Positions 60,805-64,000 of a stretch of DNA of 64,000 nt are shown piece after piece. Position numbers and translations under genes: made by a program. Below the pieces are notes generated by a model that ran no database searches, was not told the DNA's origin, and was given only the letters and a program-made list of their open reading frames with translations. Source of the stretch: Rubrobacter xylanophilus DSM 9941 (GTDB lineage: Bacteria > Actinomycetota > Rubrobacteria > Rubrobacterales > Rubrobacteraceae); NCBI RefSeq assembly GCF_000014185.1, contig NC_008148.1:1406001-1470000 (forward strand), read 5' to 3'. Numbering within the stretch: the first letter of the stretch is position 1; each line of letters opens with the position of its first letter.

Positions 60805-61934
60805 CTCGCCTCCAGGTGCAGCGGTAGCACCGAGGAGATGGGGTGGTACTCCGTGCCCGTGCTGCGGGCGAGCACCGGGTCCACGACGCGCCCCTCGGCC
60901 ACGGCCACCCCCTGCCTGAGCCCCTCGTCGGCGTTGAGGGCGTCGGTGAGCCCCAGGGCGGCTATCCGCCGGACGTGGGGCAGCAGGGCGTTGGAGAGCG
61001 CCTGGGTGGAGGTGACCGGGACCGCGGCGGGGACGTTCCTCACGCAGTAGTGGATCACGCCGCGCTCCACGAAGGTGGGGTCTTCGAGCGTCGTGGGGCG
61101 CGAGGTCTCGATGCACCCGCCGTAGTCCACATCCACGTCCACGATCACGCTCCCCTCCCGCATCAGCCCGACCGTTTCGGCGTCCACGAGCGCGGGGGTG
61201 CGGGAGCTGACCACGAGCACCGCCCCGATCAGCAGGTCGGCCCCGGCCGCCGCCTCCTGGATGGCGAGGCGGCTGGAGGCGAGCGTGCTCACCCCGCGCA
61301 GCCGCAGGGCCTCGAGCGCGCGCAGCCGGTCCAGGTCGCGGTCCACCACCACCGTCTCGGCCCCGAGCCCGCTGGCCACCCGGGCGGCGGCCGTCCCCAC
61401 GATGCCGCTGCCCAAGATCACCACCCGCCCCGGCAGCACGCCGGTCGCCCCGCCCAGCAGGATGCCCCGGCCCCCGGACTGGCGCTGCAGGTAGTGGGCC
61501 CCGATCTGGGGGACGAGGCGGCCCGCGATCTCGCTCATCGGGGTGAGCACGGGCAGCCTGCCGCGCCCGTCCCGGATCGCCTCCATCGCGAAGGCCACGC
61601 AGCGGGAGGCGAGGAGGGCCTCCATGAGGGCGGGGTTGACGGGAAGCGAGAGGAAGGCCATGAGGATGAGATCCTCCCTCAGGCGGGGGTGCTCCTCGGG
61701 GACGGGCCCCTGGACCTTTACCAGAAGCTCGGCCTCCCGGTAGACCCGCCCGGCCTCCTCCAGCACCCGGGCCCCGGCGGCCGCGTAGTCGGCGTCGGAG
61801 ATCCCGGAGGCCACCCCCGCGCCGGACTCGACGAGGACCCGGTGCCCGGCCCGGCACAGCTCGTGCACCGCCGGCGGGGCGAGCGCCACCCGGCTCTCGC
61901 CGGCGGCGACCTCCCTTACGACCCCGATCCTCAA
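60801..61934 (-). CDS. ald: Alanine dehydrogenase
   Basis: NAD-dependent L-alanine dehydrogenase of 377 residues. RIGVVREVAAGESRVALAPPAV, the catalytic Lys in LVKVQGP, His in GAHYLQRQ, the Rossmann motif ILGSGIVGTAAARVA and DVDVDYGGCIETSRPTT are intact. TTG start overlapping the DUF3866 stop by 4 nt. It links pyruvate and ammonia metabolism; the adjacent genes give no regulation hint. Confidence 0.95.
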   Translation of the reverse strand: MRIGVVREVAAGESRVALAPPAVHELCRAGHRVLVESGAGVASGISDADYAAAGARVLEEAGRVYREAELLVKVQGPVPEEHPRLREDLILMAFLSLPVNPALMEALLASRCVAFAMEAIRDGRGRLPVLTPMSEIAGRLVPQIGAHYLQRQSGGRGILLGGATGVLPGRVVILGSGIVGTAAARVASGLGAETVVVDRDLDRLRALEALRLRGVSTLASSRLAIQEAAAGADLLIGAVLVVSSRTPALVDAETVGLMREGSVIVDVDVDYGGCIETSRPTTLEDPTFVERGVIHYCVRNVPAAVPVTSTQALSNALLPHVRRIAALGLTDALNADEGLRQGVAVAEGRVVDPVLARSTGTEYHPISSVLPLHLEAR

Positions 61935-62944
61935 CGGCCCCGCACCTCCCCGAGCGCGAGCGCCACCGCCGCCGCCGCCGCGTCGAAGAAGCAGGGATCC
62001 CTCTCGTAGCCGCGCCCCATGCTCTGGAAGGTTACCCCGAAGCGCCCCTCCAATCCAGCGGCCCCGTACGCAACCCGCACGTAGCTGTGGCGGCGCGGGA
62101 GGGCCCGTACCTCCTCTTCCGAGACCGCCCCCTCCGGGAGCGCCACGCGGCACGGCGCGAGCGCCGCCTCCAGCACCGAGCGCGTGTGGTGGGAGACGCC
62201 GCGGTGGCGGGGCCGCGGGTCGGCGCGCGAGAGACGCGGGGCGAGCACCGGCCGCCCCCCGAGCGCGCAGGCGGCGTTGAGGGCCCCGGCGGCGGCCATC
62301 CCCCCGTGCCCGTAGGGGGCCCCGGTGCCGACGACCCCGGGGCCTATCCCGGCGAGCACCAGGTCCGCCTCGCCCGCCGCCGCCAGCAGCGCCGAGTAGG
62401 CGTTGGGGGCCTCCACGTCGCCCCCGAAGCAGTTGCCGGCCGAGACGACCGGCCCGAGGAGCCCCCTCTCCCGCAACAGCCGCACGGTCGCCGAGAGCGC
62501 CACCGGCAGCGCCCCGCCCTCCTGCCACACGAACGCCACCCGGCACCCCGGCCGCAGGGCGGCGGCCGCGCAGCAGGCGGGGGCGAGGTGCGAGTGCAGC
62601 GGCAGCACGGCGATGGGGACGCCCCGCAGGCTCTCCGCGGCCCTCGGGGGGCGGGAGGCCGGGTGCTGGAGGGGGGTGTAGGGCAGCTTCACGAAGTGGT
62701 CGCAATTCTCCGGCACCTCCCCCGCCCCGCCCGCCGGGACGAGCACCGCCATGCCCCCGGTGCCGAGCCCCATCTCGAGCCCCAGGGTGTTGGCGAGCAC
62801 CTCCTCCCCGCCGGCGGGCCTCCTCCCGAGCTGCGGGTAGCAGATCGCCGCCACCCTCCGCCCGGCGAGCGGCCCCTCCTCGAGCTCTACCTCGAGCAAC
62901 CCGTCTTCGCCCGGCTCGCCGAGCGCCCTGGCCCTGCGGAGCAC
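61931..62944 (-). CDS. DUF3866 family protein
   Basis: A 337-residue protein with the DUF3866 features AICYPQLGRRPAGGEEVLANTLGLEMGLGTGGMAVLV, VPENCDHFVKLPYTPLQ, GNCFGGDVEAPNAYSAL, GPGVVGTGAPYGHGG and SHHTRSVLEA. It has no predicted membrane helices. The family is found in actinobacteria and Firmicutes near cytoskeleton and metabolism genes; no activity is known. The conserved Gly/Cys/His positions suggest an enzyme. Confidence 0.75.
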   Translation of the reverse strand: MLRRARALGEPGEDGLLEVELEEGPLAGRRVAAICYPQLGRRPAGGEEVLANTLGLEMGLGTGGMAVLVPAGGAGEVPENCDHFVKLPYTPLQHPASRPPRAAESLRGVPIAVLPLHSHLAPACCAAAALRPGCRVAFVWQEGGALPVALSATVRLLRERGLLGPVVSAGNCFGGDVEAPNAYSALLAAAGEADLVLAGIGPGVVGTGAPYGHGGMAAAGALNAACALGGRPVLAPRLSRADPRPRHRGVSHHTRSVLEAALAPCRVALPEGAVSEEEVRALPRRHSYVRVAYGAAGLEGRFGVTFQSMGRGYERDPCFFDAAAAAVALALGEVRGR

Positions 62945-62947
62945 CGG

Positions 62948-63469
62948 CTAGACCACCTCCCACGCCGGGTGGCCGCGCAAGAACGCCGCGAGCTCCTCGC
63001 CGCCCCGCGTGCCCACCCAGACGTCCCCGCCCGAGGCCACGCTCCAGCAGTGCGGCACCTCCCGGGCGCGAAATCCGGCCGAGAGCAGATCCCGGCGCAG
63101 CCGCCTCAGAGAGCGCGCGTCTGCCTCCCGCGGCTCCTCCTCCCGCACGACCTCCACCTCGGCGAGCGCCCCGCAGAGCGAGGCGGCAGTGACCAGCGCG
63201 CGCAGGGCCTCCTCGAGCGCCGCCGCGAGGGCGCGCCGGTCGAGGGCCCAGACCTCCCCGCAGAGCCGCCGCCCGCCGGGCATCTCCGACTCCTCCAGGA
63301 GGCGCAGCCGGGCCCCGCCGCCGGGTCCCGCGGGGAGCAGGGGCCCGGGCGGCGCCTCCCCGCCGCGCCAGAAGAGCTCGGCCGCAAAGCCGCACACCCC
63401 GGCCGTCCGGAGCGGGAGGACCCCGGCGGGCTCGGAGGGCAGCAGGGCGACACCGGCGGGCGCCACCAC
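62948..63469 (-). CDS. Small protein resembling the C-terminal half of an M20 peptidase
   Basis: A 173-residue protein I cannot place with certainty. The segment GEVWALDRRALAAALEEALRAL followed by EVEVVREEEPREADARSL and a final SGGDVWV resembles the dimerisation domain and end of M20/PepT-like peptidases, which occur at this location in other Gram-positives. The metal-binding catalytic domain and its His/Asp ligands are missing, so it would be a remnant or an adapted fragment. Cys and Pro content is high. GTG start 1 nt after pyrG. Confidence 0.45.
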   Translation of the reverse strand: MVAPAGVALLPSEPAGVLPLRTAGVCGFAAELFWRGGEAPPGPLLPAGPGGGARLRLLEESEMPGGRRLCGEVWALDRRALAAALEEALRALVTAASLCGALAEVEVVREEEPREADARSLRRLRRDLLSAGFRAREVPHCWSVASGGDVWVGTRGGEELAAFLRGHPAWEVV

Positions 63470-63470
63470 C

Positions 63471-64000
63471 CTAGCCGGAGGCCCCGTCCTTTCGCCCGGC
63501 CGCGGGGGCGGTCACCCGGCCGGCCTCCTCCGCGGCCCCCAGGCAGGCCCCCACGAAGCCGCGGAACAGCGGGTGGGGCCGCAGGGGGCGGCTCTTGAAC
63601 TCCGGGTGGAACTGGCTCCCGATGAAGAACGGGTGGCCGGCGAGCTCGGCGATCTCCACCAGCCGGCCGTCCGGGGAGGTGCCGCTGAAGACCATGCCGG
63701 CCTCCTCCAGCACCTCCCGGTAGGCGTTGTTCACCTCGTAGCGGTGGCGGTGCCGCTCGTGGACCACCTCGGCGCCGTAGACCCTGGCCGCCAGGGTCCC
63801 GGGCCGGAGCCTGCAGGGGTAGGAGCCCAGCCGCATCGTGCCGCCCATCTCCACCCCCACCTGGTCCGGCATGATGTCTATGACCGGGTGGGGGGTCTCC
63901 TCGTCGAACTCGGTGGAGTTGGCCATCTCCAGCCCGGCGACGTTGCGGGCGAACTCGATCACGGCGATCTGCATCCCCAGGCACAGCCCGAGATACGGGG
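63471..64000 (-). CDS. pyrG: CTP synthase, C-terminal part
   Basis: The glutaminase end of CTP synthase; the start lies beyond the right edge. The nucleophile Cys is in [57 protein letters not shown] and the catalytic His-Pro-Glu in [11 protein letters not shown] are all present. It ends with a short tail. CTP made here feeds CdsA and the nucleotide kinases in the window. Confidence 0.96.
   Translation of the reverse strand, partial: PYLGLCLGMQIAVIEFARNVAGLEMANSTEFDEETPHPVIDIMPDQVGVEMGGTMRLGSYPCRLRPGTLAARVYGAEVVHERHRHRYEVNNAYREVLEEAGMVFSGTSPDGRLVEIAELAGHPFFIGSQFHPEFKSRPLRPHPLFRGFVGACLGAAEEAGRVTAPAAGRKDGASG

Noticed and set aside
1-64000. CRISPR arrays, tRNA or rRNA genes, insertion sequences
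   Set aside because: Reading all intergenic gaps (none above 160 nt) showed no regularly spaced repeats, tRNA-like folds or transposase genes.

Overview
This 64 kb window is a dense, high-GC piece of bacterial chromosome made almost entirely of housekeeping genes. Start codons are often GTG or TTG, and many junctions are 4-nt overlaps of the GTGA, ATGA or TTGA kind. The gene set (a WhiG-type sigma factor, an RsiG-like anti-sigma, GarA-like FHA and FtsR-like MerR proteins, RNase J together with RNase Y, a short EF-Ts, the DXP pathway enzymes Dxr and IspG) fits a deep-branching actinobacterium. Rubrobacter is my best guess; this is an inference from content and not a database match. I see no CRISPR array, insertion sequence, prophage, rRNA or tRNA gene, and no gene-free stretch above 300 nt.

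The left part (1-31,700) reads mostly on the + strand. It holds fatty-acid synthesis (fabG end, acpP, fabF), rnc, then smc-ftsY-ffh-rpsP-khpA-rimM-trmD, then rplS-rnhB-yraN, then comM-dprA-whiG, then rpsB-tsf-pyrH-frr-uppS-cdsA-dxr-rseP-ispG. A convergent pair follows (an SRPBCC protein and a YihY-family membrane protein), each with the same candidate stress-sigma promoter. The rimP-nusA-infB-ylxP-rbfA-nrnA-truB-ribF translation operon then starts behind a strong promoter and a leader terminator hairpin.

The middle (31,700-48,900, + strand) holds rpsO-pnp, an M16 protease, RNase J, an FtsK translocase, RodZ, recA-recX, RNase Y, an unassigned GHKL ATPase, miaB-miaA-hflX and a RibD-like reductase. 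Five RNA-degrading enzymes (RNase III, RNase HII, PNPase, RNase J, RNase Y) lie within about 42 kb.

The right part (48,900-64,000) is all on the - strand. Read 5' to 3' on that strand it runs pyrG, an M20-like remnant, a DUF3866 protein, ald, scpA-scpB, rluB, aroA, cmk, plsC, der, pgsA, a nucleotidyltransferase/phosphomannomutase fusion, then an RsiG-like, GarA-like, FtsR-like cluster followed by apt and a tyrosine recombinase.

The most notable signals are these. (1) An octamer CATAATAC lies inside genes eight times, far above chance, and usually marks a switch from C-rich to G-rich sequence. (2) Four genes (yraN, uppS, truB, rnjA) appear to start at CTG or ATA, so ordinary gene callers truncate or miss them. 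(3) The rsiG-garA-ftsR linkage ties c-di-GMP sigma control to a division and metabolism switch. (4) rplS and rpsB share a promoter architecture of an inverted repeat abutting an extended -10.
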